Source of the DNA: Aplysia californica
Taxonomy: Eukaryota; Mollusca; Gastropoda; Aplysiida; Aplysiidae
Reading direction: 5' to 3'
NCBI RefSeq assembly: GCF_000002075.1
Contig: NW_004797328.1
Coordinates: 1,208,517-1,272,516 of the forward strand
DNA: 64,000 nucleotides
Part shown: piece by piece, positions 1-9,976 of the stretch
Numbering within the stretch: the first letter of the stretch is position 1
How the letters are laid out: the number at the start of each line of letters is the position of its first letter
Translations under genes and position numbers: made by a program
The notes under the pieces: model-generated
The model's input: only the letters and a program-made list of their open reading frames with translations
The model's database searches: none
Told to the model about the DNA's origin: nothing

Positions 1-262
1 GACCATAGAACGCTCAGAAACATTCTCAGCTTCCCGGGAAGCATACAGTGCAAGCAGCTGGTTAAGCGCTCAAACGCTAACAAACTGACAAGTTCTTTCA
101 CTGTCTATAGCTGGGTACCCATTTTCACCTGAGTGAAGTGGGGAAAATTCGTGTAAAGTGCCTTTCCCAAGGACACAACGTCGGGCTGGTGGCTCGAACC
201 CCTGAACCTGCAACCTCATGATAATGAGTCCGGTAGCCTAACCACTAGACTACTGATGCCAC
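1..262 (-). repeat. tRNA-derived SINE (copy 1)
   Basis: Read on the minus strand from 262, the sequence begins like a tRNA with an A-box (TAGTCTAGTGGTTAGG) and a B-box (GGGTTCGAGCC). A non-tRNA body follows, including TGTCCTTGGGAAAGGCACTT, a conserved central stretch of a kind seen in invertebrate SINEs. The window edge may cut its 3' tail. A second copy lies at 4465-4649. It is not a tRNA gene: the acceptor-stem ends do not pair and the body runs on for about 170 bases. Confidence 0.75.
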
Positions 263-829
263 TAAGGTCCTAAGACTTTGCAGTCACACAGCCAGCAGTA
301 CAAAATACATTATCTGGTCACCCTGCCAGGAGACTGACTGCAATAGACTTCTTGGGTCTGGAGCAGAACTGCCCCAGGTGACCGGAACAGATAATTTTCA
401 CAGGCGCATTATTGCACCAAGTGATCGCAAAGTGTAAAATGGCCATTTTCATATATTGATTATATGATCTGATTTTTCTACATGTAGTGAGCCATTCTTT
501 ATTTTTATTGGTACTGACTGATTCATGAAATATATATTCTTCTCCAGTTCTTGGCAATTTTGATAGAATTTGCAAGTCTCATTCATTAAGTCAGTTGTTA
601 CAGATCAAGCTGTTAGCTTTATATTATTGATCCTTTGTATTGCTTTTTGTTGCCTAAAAATCAATGATAAGGATGAGTCAAAGATGTGACTTAAAAAGTG
701 CATAGCTTTCTTTTTTCTTTTAAGTCCACGCTTGATCTATATGTTTTCTGTACTTCTGCTACTGCGTCTAGTTTTTATGAAAATACCAAAACTAAAATAA
801 CTTCACTCTTGTTCTCTACTAATCCATAG
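263..829 (+). other. CWC25: CWC25 intron sequence, nothing recognised
   Basis: AT-rich intron upstream of the first visible CWC25 exon. No exon, RNA gene or clear repeat was seen. Confidence 0.6.
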
Positions 830-972
830 ATGACAAACTCAAATAATTCCGGCTCTCAGAAACGAAGACGATCATCATCATCCTCCTCATCCTCATCAAA
901 CAATCGCAAGTCAAGACCAGCTTATGTAGGAAGACGCAAAGTGGTACAGAGAGAAGCGACCCCACCCCGCAA
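830..972 (+). CDS. CWC25: CWC25 exon (Arg/Ser-rich segment)
   Basis: The acceptor is CTAATCCATAG at 819-829, with a branch-point-like CTAAT. The donor is CAA|GTGAGC after 972. The exon starts in phase 0 and leaves two bases. It encodes a serine run followed by NNRKSRPAYVGRRKVVQREA, a basic linker before the conserved C-terminal block. No earlier exon is visible in 1-829. Confidence 0.88.
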
Positions 973-2201
973 GTGAGCATGTTGATATTGTGAGACTGGT
1001 TGGAGTCTTGCCCCTTGTGTTAAAGGAGGAAGTTGATGTAGCTTCCCTGCCTTTAGATTCATTTCAAGGCAAATCTTGATACTTTCTGAATCCAGTGGAT
1101 GGACTAGTAGCGATGTTGAAAAGTCCAGCAAAGGAACTGATATTCTAATATATTGATAAGAATAATTGAACCTTTGTTTATTTTCTTTTACTCTGTTGTT
1201 TGTTTGTTGTTGTTTTTTTTTGGGGGGGGGGGGGATTTTTTTAAGAAAAAGAGAGCAGAGAAGCTGTGGGGTCACAATGTCGAAACCTGAGCTGTAAGGA
1301 TCATTGTTTCTTTAAGTTGAATCATTGAAAATGAACATGTTATCATACTTTTCCAATGTCTTCTTTGTTTACATTTATATTGCTTTTTTCCCCAGCATTG
1401 AATGACTCGTCATGTGAACATAATAATAATATTGTCTGCAATAGGTGAAATGGCCTGCTGAAGTTTTGCACTGGTCAAAAAAACAGTTCGACCTACTGAG
1501 TCCTTGACCCAGTCTTCTGCTATGAAAATGTAGAGGATATGAAACTAGAAGAATTGTAAAAAATAAGCTTTAAAAAATATTAATGATAATAACATGTATG
1601 TGTGTAAAACAACCTGTATAAGTCGTGCGGATTGTCTTGATTTAGGAAAAATTGATGGGGAATTCAATTCTTTGAAGCCATGTAACTGAGTTGCCAATTG
1701 ATGTACATGTTTACAGGAGACTAACTGAAGAGGAGAAGAAGAAGAAACTGGAAGAGATGATGGAAGATGCCAAGTGGAGAGATGAACAGCGAGCTGGAAA
1801 TGTGGAAAGATACCAAGAGGAAGATAAGGAGAGGGAGAAGCGAGAGAAGGGAAAGAAAGGAGGTGCTTTTCTCAGGTGAGATTATTTTTGTCTTCCCTTT
1901 TCAAGCCTCACATGTCTACCAGAGTGACATTCTCAATATCAAAGGAAAGAGTTAGAAATGAAATACTGTCTTCTGTGGGAAGCTAGCAGGATTGCAGGCA
2001 CAAGCAAGTTGAATGAATGAGATATTTTTGTATGATGTTTCCTCTTCTGACAAGGCATTATATATCATCAATTGTGTAGTTCAAGAAATCCATATATGCC
2101 ACATTTTTCTATAATCGACTTTTTTGCATGGCCGCAGATCTTTTTTTATCACATGTCTTTTGGATGTAAAGATTGGACTGTAAATAAGTTTTGTGTGTGG
2201 A

Positions 2202-2235
<34 letters not shown>

Positions 2236-3194
2236 GTATCTACGATGCTGTGTTTGTTGAGGGAATCTGTCTTGCTCACGTTGCTTCCTTCTTGCTGTAA
2301 CAATAAAGCCATGTTTGACACATGTCTAGATAGAGTGACGAGTCTTGGTGCGTTGCTGTTGTGGACAACTCTGGTTCCAGCAGGAGACACAGTTCAACTT
2401 GGGAGTTTTCATGGCTCTCCGCATCACACACTTGGCTCTGGGGGGTTTTCACAGAAAAACTTTGAATTGGATGCTTTGTGTTCTTAATTGTCTTTTTTGT
2501 TCCTTACCATTCCGTATGCTCTTTCTCAACTTCTTTCAAAATTTAGCAGCTTCTGTCCGAGATTCTTTTTTTTTCTTTACTGACACATATTTCGTTTTTC
2601 TATGTGTGTGTACTAGACTGGACATTTTTTTCTCGTGGGTGGTTGGCGGATGCTCTGGTGTGGTTTGCTTTTTCTTTCCTATCAAACATCTATGGTCATT
2701 ATCTCCCCTTCTTCTTTTTTATGTTTGTTACTCTCTTGTAACCTCTAATCTTATGGCGCTCATATGACCTTATGCAGTTGCGAGCGCCGTAAAACCTCTA
2801 TAAGAAATAAACTAATTTTTTTCTCTCAGTTCACTCTGCTGTATAACATTTTTCATGTTGCAAACACTTTTACCTCCCCATTCTAGGTCAGCCACTTACT
2901 TTTCACAGACACAATATTGCATTGAATTGACTGGTTTTGATCGTGATATGAATTATCTTTGTCATGGAACAGAAATTATTTCACATCAGAAATCAGACTG
3001 ATTTACACTGTAAATGTAGAGATGATAACAGTAACACAAGTCAAGTTAAGAGTGAATGATTTTTTTTGTCTTCTCTCAGCGGCCTCATGGTGGAGCATGC
3101 ATCGTCTAGTTCAGTCGAGGACAGGCTGAAAAGGAACCGTTACAACATCCAACGCACAAGAGTTGACCTAGATAAAAATTTTGCCAAGAAATAG
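830..3194 (+). CDS. CWC25: CWC25 spliceosome-associated protein, C-terminal part (partial gene)
   Basis: CWC25 joins the spliceosome around the first catalytic step of pre-mRNA splicing in the nucleus. Three exons (830-972, 1717-1875, 3080-3194) join in one frame and give the last 138 residues. The end reads RLTEEEKKKKLEEMMEDAKW, later SSVEDRLKRNRYN and finally DLDKNFAKK-stop. This matches the C-terminus I recall for human CWC25 (KLSAEELERKRQEMMENAKW, SSLEDRVKRNIYS, ALEKNFMKR) almost position for position. Before it comes an R/S-rich stretch with a run of nine Ser, typical of the middle of this protein. All junctions are GT-AG. The ATG at 830 follows a splice acceptor and is internal, so the true start lies outside the window. 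The gene converges with PTPN23. Identity is very secure; only the 5' part is missing. Confidence 0.93.
1717..1875 (+). CDS. CWC25: CWC25 exon (conserved E/K-rich C-terminal block)
   Basis: The acceptor is TTTACAG ending at 1716 and the donor is CTCAG|GTGAGA after 1875. The exon encodes RLTEEEKKKKLEEMMEDAKW followed by a charged, probably helical segment, the best conserved part of the family C-terminus. Confidence 0.92.
2201..2236. repeat. (GT)n(GA)n microsatellite
   Basis: A run of GT dinucleotides is followed directly by GA dinucleotides, in the last CWC25 intron. Confidence 0.9.
2635..2813 (+). repeat. SINE-like dispersed repeat, copy 1
   Basis: One of five related copies (others at 3593, 26379, 35961 and 40711). 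Shared landmarks are GGTTGGCGG-TGCTCTGGTG, TTACTCTCTTGTAAC, CATATGACCTTAT and a 3' end of the form GCGCCGTAAAAC followed by A-rich sequence. The length of about 165-180 bp and the A-rich end suggest a SINE or the 3' end of a LINE. No tRNA-like head was recognised. Confidence 0.7.
3080..3194 (+). CDS. CWC25: CWC25 terminal coding exon
   Basis: The acceptor TTCTCTCAG ends at 3079. The exon encodes SSVEDRLKRNRYNIQRTRVD and ends DLDKNFAKK before TAG at 3192-3194. The SS-EDR-KRN pattern and the NF-K ending are the family signature. Confidence 0.93.
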
Positions 3195-3497
3195 ATTGAG
3201 GGGAAATATTTTTTTTAAAACATCTCCTGTTTTTACTTCAGAAAAATTGTTATCAATTATCATTTCATCATGAATTACCACATTGTTTTTATTAAGGAAT
3301 CTTTTGTTACTTGCAATGTGATGACAGCCTACTCATTCTTATTATGCTGTTTGTGTGAGTGTGTGTGTGTGTCCATTTCTGAGTGTTTTGGGGACGTTCA
3401 TTAAATTGTAAGATGGAATGTGAGAGTATCATTCTTATTGTTCTTATCTTGATATGATTTCTTCAACTGTCAGTATTTATGTCAGGATGGGAACACA

Positions 3498-3503
3498 AAT
3501 AAA
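3498..3503 (+). promoter_or_regulatory. CWC25: probable CWC25 polyadenylation signal
   Basis: A canonical AATAAA lies 304 bases after the CWC25 stop codon. GT-rich sequence, the usual downstream element, also occurs nearby. This would give a short 3' UTR. No transcript evidence is available here. Confidence 0.55.
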
Positions 3504-3592
3504 ATCTCCTGCTGAATGCAAAAGTCTGGTCTGCTTTAGTCTCCGTTTCTTAGTTGATTTCAGGGAGTGACAGATGAAATGAATTGTGTCTA

Positions 3593-3642
3593 GCCAAGTG
3601 TGGGTGGTTGATGGGCATTTCGGTGAGGTTTGCTTCTTTCAT
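3593..3642 (+). repeat. SINE-like dispersed repeat, fragment
   Basis: Only the first 50 bases of the family are present (GCCAAGTGTGGGTGGTTG followed by GGTGAGGTTTGCT). The fragment is just past the CWC25 polyadenylation signal. Confidence 0.5.
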
Positions 3643-3656
3643 GTGTTACAATTATC

Positions 3657-4464
3657 TTGTTTTCGATGTGTGTTTTTAAAAATGTAGGTCAAAGGGTGAT
3701 CACACTTTTGATATTGGGATTAGCCGTGAAGGATGAATGAAAGAGGGAGAAAAAATTAGGGAAGGAAACAGGGTAACTGATAGTAATGAGAGGGATATGA
3801 TAAGAGTAAAATAGAGTATGAAACAAAGGAAAGAAGGTCATTCTCAGATTGAATTAAGAGGGGGTCCTGAGCTGTCAAGACGGAGAGAATTAGAGAAACA
3901 GAAATAGGCCCTGCACATGTAATAAATGAAAAGAAAAAAATATACAGAACAGATAAAAGGAAAAATGATTTACCCAACGACCGTATCAATTTTTTAATAC
4001 TTTTTTATTTACACTCATATGAAATGTAACATCAAATACTCTGGTAACACCATAAACGACAGAAAGAGAGAGCCACAATTTTCCGAGGGCAAGTCAACAA
4101 ACTTTACTTTCTCAACAGAAAGATAAACTAATCACATTAAATCATGATACAGGAATGCGGGATCAAGCCTCAAAATTCTCTTTCAGCAAATTTTAACGAA
4201 TTTCTGTACAAGCACCAAGATAGTTCACCAATAGTAATAATTGTAGTAATTTTATAAAAGAGGTAAAGTGAAAAAGAAAAAAAAAAGCAGACCTTGCGGT
4301 CTCAGCGCACCACAGAAAAAACCCTTCGGTGACTCAAAAATATAAAGTACAAGTTCACATATTTAACAATAGTGGTGAACATTAGAAGTTAACTTACGCT
4401 TATTACAGGAGTAACACTTCAAGCTGACATTCAGTGAAAATGGTGAAATAGTATCGGTAGTTTT
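3657..4464. other. intergenic, nothing recognised
   Basis: AG-rich then AT-rich spacer between CWC25 and the SINE. No coding or structural feature was seen. Confidence 0.5.
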
Positions 4465-4649
4465 AACGCCCCTATCAACACTGTAGGCGGGACCTACGAG
4501 TTTAACGTTTATCTCCGAAAGGACCAAGCCAACAGTAAAGTGTCTTTCCAATGGACACAATGTCGGACCGAGCGGAGGCTCGAACCCCTGAACCAACAAA
4601 CTCACGATTACGGGCCTGGTAGCCTAACCACAAGGTTACAGACGCCACC
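4465..4649 (-). repeat. tRNA-derived SINE (copy 2, diverged)
   Basis: It has the same layout as the copy at 1-262: A-box-like TTGTGGTTAGGCTACC, B-box GGGTTCGAGCC, then TGTGTCC-TTGGAAAGACACTT. Its body has diverged more than that of copy 1, and the 3' end is indistinct. Confidence 0.7.
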
Positions 4650-5256
4650 TGACATTCAGTGCCGACTCAGAAGTTAAATGGTACATATTGAAGACCGATG
4701 ACAGTGTTCATTTGTGCGACTACAACACTGTACAGGATATAAATAAAGTTGTTGTACCAAAAGCAGAGCTGTTGGCCCCACCATTTGAGCACCAACATCA
4801 GATGGTTCTTGTTCAAAAACAGATTTTCACTTTTTTCCCACTTTCCCTGTTCTCATTGTCAGTCATGTTTATTCATGATAAACAGCAGTGACAAGCCATA
4901 TTTTTATCCGAGAGAAAAGAGAGCTGAACAACAGCAAACGAAAATTCATTTTGTTATAATCCTAACACAAAGGCAAAAATTATTTCCACAAGCTGTGTCT
5001 GCAGTCAGACATGCCAAGCCAAGAGCAAGCAAAAATACTTTGTCAACCCATAAATAAATATATGTAGGCCTATATAAGAAAGATTGCCAAGAAATGGTTA
5101 CAGAATGAAAAACAATGCAACAATTGTAAACGCATGCATCAATAAAAAAGGAATTAAGGTCAAGTAGAATACAGACATGCTTGTTGGAGCTAGCATGGCC
5201 TTTGAGAGATACTGCATCCTTACAGAGAATGACAAAGAAACTCTATAGAATTAGAA
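4650..5256. other. intergenic, nothing recognised
   Basis: AT-rich spacer between the SINE and the Tigger-like element. Only short, unconvincing open frames. Confidence 0.5.
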
Positions 5257-5258
5257 TA

Positions 5259-6830
5259 CAGTGGAACTCGGATTCAACGAAAGGAGATGGATTCCCTGGG
5301 GGGGGGGGGGGGGGTTCTTCTTTAAAATCAATAAAAAATAACCCAGATTCAACGAGCACTTAAATCAGCAAGCTCGGATTCTATGAGGTCGCTTCCAGGG
5401 TGAACAGCATCCACAGACGTGGCTTCACTCATTTTTCTCCCACAAAGAACTTTATCTATTCCCGGAAACCATCCATTGCACCTGCATGGTAACCATTCAC
5501 TTAGCCGATAGCATGTGACCAATCAGCAGCCTTCTTTCATACCAACACATGCGTTGTTGACACGCGCACGTGTCTCCTCTAGCGTGAGTCGGGGGGCAGC
5601 AGTCCGGGCGTGGAACGTCACAGATACCAACAAGTTACAGTCCCCCCCCCACCCCAGCAACTGATCATTATTACAATGATAAGCTAGTCTTGACGTATAT
5701 CTACGTACAGTGGAGTCCACTTATAACGAGTCCTGAAATAACGAGAAGTCTGTTATAAAGACATTCTAAAACCCAGGTTTTTGTCCCTTTTTCATCTTTG
5801 TAAATTAAATACTGTTATTATCGCAATCAGATAAACGCACGAGTCGGTTATAGCGGAATATTGCTGCTGCTGTGCACAGCGCATAGGCCTTTTATACATG
5901 AAATTCTCGCCAGTTGAGAAACTTGGTGATCACAAGCGAAACAAAGAATGGGAGAGCCCATGTGTGCCAACGATGAAGGCCAGAGCGAATGAGTTGGGAG
6001 GGTGCAGCATGCGCAGACAAGCCGTTGTGAAGCAGAACACATTGCCTGATGGTGATAGGCCAGCCTAGTCTAGATTATCTAGGCCTATCATGCCTCTCAC
6101 TTCTTCGATGCGGGGATGGAGAGGTCACAGTGCTGGGATGGATCGTGAAAGTGTGACGTGCGCAAGCGAACGCGGGTATGCACCACAGGGTGTGGTGGGC
6201 CGGGGGGAAACACAGCGGGCGAATTAGCCTAGAGAACTTTCGTTCTGATAGCCAACGCTGAGCTGTCAACATCGCTAACGCTAAAAAAAGAAACCTGATT
6301 CAACTTTTGTTCAAGTAAGACCTAGAGGAGACGTTGAACAAAGCCATCATCAGAGGAGATAACAAAAAGAAATAAACAGAACACCAAACTCATACTCATA
6401 GATTAAGCCTACTTTATTATTTCCTTTAAATATATGACTGGATCCCTTACAACAAGAATTCTGCTATAACGGACATTTTGTACCGGTCCCCTTCCTCTCG
6501 TTCTAACAGGATTCCACTGTAATGAATTGTGCTCCGATCCATGGAATCAAAAGTTGCCGTATGTTGTTAGGCTCTACACAGCAACACAACTTTTTGGCAA
6601 ACAATCGAGATGACACAGGCGTGCATTTGAACGAATCGGTCTTTTTTTTTTTTTTTGCACAGCTCATAATATGCAGGCATTTCAGGCACCACTAGTTACT
6701 TCTCTTTATACATTACTTGCTCAGTGCCTGTAATTATCTACACAAAACCTCATGTTTGCTATAACGAACACTTGTTTTCAACGAGATTTTAGGTCAGGCC
6801 CGGCGACCTCGTTGAATCCAAGTTCCACTG
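5259..6830. mobile_element. Tigger/pogo-like non-autonomous DNA transposon (outer element)
   Basis: The ends are inverted repeats. The left begins CAGTGGAACTCGGATTCAAC and the right, read inward, begins CAGTGGAACTTGGATTCAAC, one mismatch in 22 bases. Each end is bounded by TA (5257-5258 and 6831-6832), the target of the Tc1/mariner group, and CAGTGGAA-type ends with AACGA are typical of pogo/Tigger. The 1572 bases hold no transposase frame and include a second, nested element of the same type (5708-6519) and a G17 run at 5298-5314. Family assignment rests on the ends only. Confidence 0.75.
5708..6519. mobile_element. Tigger/pogo-like MITE nested in the outer element
   Basis: Left end CAGTGGAGTCCACTTATAAC, right end read inward CAGTGGAATCCTGTTAGAAC, flanked by TA at 5706-5707 and 6520-6521. 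The termini are related to, but different from, those of the outer element, so this is a second family that inserted into the first. No transposase is encoded. Confidence 0.7.
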
Positions 6831-6832
6831 TA

Positions 6833-9154
6833 TCTTCTCCACATGGAAGTCGAACTCAAGTCTTTTGCATACAAAGCACATACCGGTAGCCTAACTTTTA
6901 CAGAATAAACACCGGTGAACAAGATCAAACAAAAGAGATTGATGACAAATTATGTATTGCACAAAGTTTCTCATCTTTCAACCAAAAGAATTTTAATACC
7001 ATTACAGTAGTATGTAGGCCTATCCCCCATAGGTTATAATGACAAGACTATACACACAGTCAGATACATACTTATAACTTACACATATAATATATATACG
7101 AGTAATATTCTTTACTTATACAAATGATTTAACCACATACAAAGTGTTCAAAATTCAGTGCCATTACCGCGACTAAACAATGAATATGCCTTAAAAGAAA
7201 AGAAAAGAGCACAAGCAAAGCACATGACGTCGGTAAATTTTGAAAAATATCACAATAATGAATCCTCAATCAAACATACCAAGCAAAATTTTTCAATTAT
7301 AATGCCCAAGGGTTTTTTTAACAAAGCAACCAAGACAAAATAAAGTTGATTTGGTAATTGACAAGCTGGTTTTATAATATTATTATTATTATAATATTGA
7401 AATATCTCCAGAATATCTATGTGTAGCTAGTTTGATACATACATGCAACGTTAAATATTTAATGCCACTGAAAAAGGCAAAATAACAATAATGTTCTCAA
7501 AGTTATCTAATCACATGTACAGCATTGTCTGTTTTATAATCAAGCACTGGTAAAAGCGTTTCTCTCAGAGAGCATTCATGTGCATGAGAGTAAGGACAAT
7601 TGATTGCCGAAGCATTACATCAAGTCACATTAACTATGCACTTATAACTTGTAGACATTATTGTCATTTCAACAGTAAGACAAAACTGCAAGTTTGACTG
7701 ACACATATCTGTGACAGTGAAAGAGGGTCAGCACTAGAAGGAGTCAGAGGGAAGGAAACAGAAGGGGTGAAAAGGACAAGAAAAATAAAGTGTACATTTT
7801 ACTTACAAGAAATCCTGCCCTGTCTTTAACTTATAAAAAAAGCCTGAAACTGTCTTACCTTTTGGAACTCAATATTATAAATTTATAGTCCACTACAGTT
7901 GAGTTGATGTCGACGGGGGAGTGAAAAAAAGGTAAACTCATCCGAAGTTCAACTTTTAACCGTTGGGACGTGTAAAGAAGAAGAGGTGCTGGGACCAGAG
8001 AAAAAGATTAACTCAACCGAAGATCATCAAGCGAGTTCAACACAAGCAGAGTTGAATGTACAAAGTTAAGATTTATTTTACAGCCACAGAGCTCATCACT
8101 GAGAGCATGGGACATCAAAATTTTGCTCACGTTCCAATTTGCCATTCCTTTCATGTTCACAACCCTTAACAGACACAAATTCAGTGGAATGACTTGAAAA
8201 TCTATAACAATCTGCTTGTCTCTACCCCGTGCAGGACAGTCGTTCAGCAAACATTAGAGTAATTTGAGCAAGGACAATGGAAAGGACGGAAAAAACAGCT
8301 CCACTACGTTGCAATGGACGTGAGAGTTCTCAGTGCTACCGTTTTCTTTTCCTCCATCCTTGGAACAAAACACATACTCACTGCAATAGCATTAAAGGAC
8401 ATGTGTGGTGTACATTTAGCCAGCGTACGGAGTAAACCAATCAAGACTGAAACTAAAAAGTGAACCTTTTAATTTACGCTGATCTAATTCAGATTACATT
8501 ATATATCAGCACATTGAAAGCAATGAAATGATTGCAGTACATTCATCCTCAGAGCTAGACAAATACAAGATGATAAAAAAAAAACTGTACAACTCTTTTT
8601 TAAATATATCTCGCACAAAATTTGTACTAGAATGTCGGAATTTGGAACATATTATATAATCCAAAAGGAATATGTTTGACATAAAATTCACAAAGGAGAA
8701 ACTTATTTTCGAAAACGGAAATGGATTTTATAAGAACCACCCATAAATGCAAAAAGCATCAATTTAAAAGATCTCGTAAGGAAAGCCACAAAACGATCGG
8801 TTTGTTTTTTCTGTCCTTTTATTTTTCAAATCTAATTTTGGAATTCCGTGAACCAATGGCCTTTATGTCCTCCTTTGGACTCCACATATTTTAAAACGTC
8901 GTTTGTAATGTTCAGTGGTAGCCGAACACAAGGATCCACTCAACCATGAGTACTCAAAGCCACACACACCGTACAACTTTCAGTATGCTGCTGTTTCTAG
9001 AGACAATGGGGGTGAGGGTGAGGTTGCCCAAATAGACATCATTTGTGGAGTTGACATAACCTGAAAGATGAATATATGGGCTTTGCCAAGGAACCAAATG
9101 TCATAGAGGAAATATTCACGCTTTTCAAGATGATCGAGGAATCATGTACACATT
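6833..9154. other. intergenic, nothing recognised
   Basis: AT-rich sequence with a TTATTATTATTATAATAT palindromic patch near 7377-7400. No gene or defined repeat was seen. Confidence 0.5.
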
Positions 9155-9976
9155 GCTATCCTAAAGCCCCAGTTACACGCAACAATAAATTGTATCAGAT
9201 TCGTCGTATGAGAGAACTGTCCGTTTTGTCGAACTGTGTTGTCTGTTTACACGTTCCAATCTATCGTCCAGTTTTCTTTCGATTGAGAAGATTCCTCGTC
9301 ATAAAGCCACCATGTCTCTTTGCGACTCGACAGGGATTTGCCTGCTCTCTATGTGAAGGTTTCGAGCTCTGGACCTAATGAATGAAAGGCAAACACTACC
9401 TCTAGATCACAGAACTCCCCCCCCCCCCCCCCGTACATTTTGATATAGCAGAACAGTGTCTATAGAAAAGGGTGGCCATACTGTAGGTCTACTGTGTTGT
9501 GTGTAGAACCGGAAGCTTTGACTTGACTGCAGATGTGCAATGCACCGAGCGACCTTGATGCACAGCTTCACAATTGACGATCAACTAAATAATAAAAATG
9601 CTAAAATATACGTAATAACGCCCCAAATCAGATTCTTCGCTAGCAACTTTGCTTATTTTGAGACACTGATTCGGAATATGAAATCAGTTTTTACCTATGA
9701 TAATTATTTTGAAAATATTGGGCCCTGAGTTTAGTTCTGAGCGGCGGCAAATTTCAAAGTGAATCTACCTCACAGCGCGTCTCCTTCAAGTCTGACCGTT
9801 ATCGCACGGAAAATATCAAGCAGCACTTGACTTCTCGACCGAGTCTCCGAACCATCGTTAAATCGCCCAAATTTTATTCAATTTTGTGGTCACACCTAAC
9901 GATTTATCGTATGATCGCTATATAGTCCAGTTTTTTTTACAATTTATCGTTACGTGTAACCGGGTCTTAAGATAGC
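9155..9976. mobile_element. MITE with long terminal inverted repeats
   Basis: The left end (GCTATCCTAAAGCCCCAGTT, continuing ACACGCAACAATAAATTGTA) matches the inverted right end (GCTATCTTAAGACCCGGTTA, continuing CACGTAACGATAAATTGTA) over about 38 bases with a few mismatches. The subterminal regions repeat short TCG/CGAT motifs. There is no coding capacity. If the outer GCTA belongs to the target, the duplication would be TA, but the exact boundary is unclear. Superfamily not assigned. Confidence 0.6.

Noticed and set aside
185-262. Functional tRNA gene on the minus strand
   Set aside because: A- and B-boxes are present, but the ends do not pair as an acceptor stem and the sequence continues as a SINE body with a second copy at 4.5 kb.
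830-832. ATG at 830 as the CWC25 start codon
   Set aside because: It directly follows a splice acceptor with a branch-point-like sequence, and the family has a long N-terminal part that must lie upstream.
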